Shown here piece after piece: positions 5,613 to 6,058 of a stretch of DNA of 6,058 nt. Both the position numbers and the translations under genes were made by a program. Below the pieces are notes generated by a model. The model was not told the origin of the DNA. It ran no database searches and was given only the letters and a program-made list of their open reading frames with translations. Origin of the DNA: Thermus sp. JCM 17653 (lineage in GTDB: Bacteria > Deinococcota > Deinococci > Deinococcales > Thermaceae); contig BBBN01000101.1 in the NCBI GenBank assembly GCA_001311585.1, forward strand, positions 1 to 6,058, written 5' to 3'. Position 1 is the stretch's first letter, and each line of letters starts with the position of its first letter.

Positions 5613-5626
5613 GGTTTTCGGAAACC
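5613..5626. repeat. short inverted repeat between osmC and the metalloenzyme gene
   Basis: GGTTT (5613-5617) and AAACC (5622-5626) flank TCGG in the 93-base divergent gap. It could be a small operator or a chance 5-bp palindrome; I see no second copy and no clear promoter box around it. Confidence 0.25.
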
Positions 5627-5666
5627 CCACCACCTTCTCCCCTCTCCCAAAGGGCACACTAAAGGG

Positions 5667-6058
5667 GTGCTCTTCCTCTTCGTGGACGGCTTGGGCCTGG
5701 GAGAAGCCCTGGAAGACCTTTTCCCCCTCCTCCTAGAGCTCTCCCCCCACCCCCTGGACGCCGCCTTGGGGGTAGAGGGCCTGCCCCAGTCGGGCACGGG
5801 CCAGACCACCCTCCTCACGGGGGTGAACGCCGCCCGGCTTCTCGGCCACCACCAGGGCCCCTTCCCGAGCCCCAGGCTCAGGCCCCTCCTGGCGCAAAGC
5901 CTCTACGCCTGGGCCAAGGGCAGGGGCCTAAAGGTCCTCCACGCCAACGCCTACCGGCCTGAATACCTGAAGCGGGCCACGGAGGGAAGGAGGCTTCTGC
6001 TTTCCGCCTTCGCCCAGGCCGCCCGCCTGGCGGGCCTCCCCCTCCTCCCCCAGGGCCA
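5667..6058 (+). CDS. alkaline-phosphatase-superfamily metalloenzyme, N-terminal part, GTG start
   Basis: An open frame begins at GTG 5667 and leaves the window after 130 codons. It reads V-L-F-L-F-V-D-G-L-G-L-G at its N-terminus, a first strand ending in the metal-binding Asp of the alkaline phosphatase/phosphoglycerate mutase superfamily. Residues 41-57 or so (LPQSGTGQTTLLTGVNA) hold the nucleophile loop, where a Thr or Ser (in SGTGQT) would be phosphorylated and bind metal. The following RLLGHHQGPFPSPRLRPLL fits the 'metalloenzyme domain' proteins related to cofactor-independent phosphoglycerate mutase; the substrate is unknown. No ATG precedes in frame near the start, and GTG directly begins the first strand. 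AAAGGG immediately precedes the GTG but is too close for a ribosome site, so a leaderless transcript is possible. The remaining metal ligands lie beyond the window. Confidence 0.78.
   Translation, partial: MLFLFVDGLGLGEALEDLFPLLLELSPHPLDAALGVEGLPQSGTGQTTLLTGVNAARLLGHHQGPFPSPRLRPLLAQSLYAWAKGRGLKVLHANAYRPEYLKRATEGRRLLLSAFAQAARLAGLPLLPQG

Noticed and set aside
5564..5818. Minus-strand open frame opposite the start of the metalloenzyme gene
   Set aside because: It is Arg/Ser/Pro-rich shadow sequence; the plus strand has the LFLFVDGLGLG and SGTGQT motifs.

Overview
The window looks like chromosome from a Thermus species. It is very GC-rich, with G or C at nearly every third codon position (CTC/CTG/GCC/GGG/GAG), genes packed with ATGA or few-base junctions, and promoters that put a -10 box directly before a start codon. 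The metallo-beta-lactamase-fold protein at 3679-4302 resembles, from memory, a T. thermophilus HB8 protein of 207 residues; this was not checked by a search.

Layout. Bases 1-2377 (+) are one tight run: the tail of a DUF456 membrane protein, a small glutaredoxin-like CxxC protein, lgt (prolipoprotein diacylglyceryl transferase) and a MalY/PatB-type PLP enzyme. A perfect 10-bp hairpin (2384-2406) separates this run from a convergent Hsp20 gene (2424-2891, -). The AT-rich gap 2892-2990 holds two divergent promoters, one for hsp20 with an excellent Shine-Dalgarno, and one for a leaderless tandem-rhodanese sulfurtransferase (2991-3682, +). The latter overlaps by ATGA a glyoxalase II-like hydrolase (3679-4302), followed by a coiled-coil/zinc-ribbon protein (to 5045) that may also have its own leaderless promoter. 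A 12-bp GAAA-loop hairpin (5049-5076) separates that gene from a convergent OsmC-type peroxidase gene (5143-5573, -). Divergent from osmC, an alkaline-phosphatase-superfamily metalloenzyme gene starts at a GTG (5667) and runs off the right end.

The most striking point is that three of the nine genes are out of frame at four places: lgt twice, the sulfurtransferase once and osmC once. At each place, adding back a single G or C, next to an identical base, restores a normal-length family protein with all key residues. Four losses of the same type in about 5 kb, in unrelated genes on both strands, point to base-calling or assembly deletions more than to gene decay, but this cannot be decided from the sequence alone.

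Functionally the genes are housekeeping and stress related: lipoprotein maturation, chaperone, hydroperoxide defence, and several that handle thiols or sulfur (CxxC protein, C-S lyase-like enzyme, rhodanese, glyoxalase II-like hydrolase, OsmC). I see no mobile element, CRISPR array, RNA gene or clearly new system.
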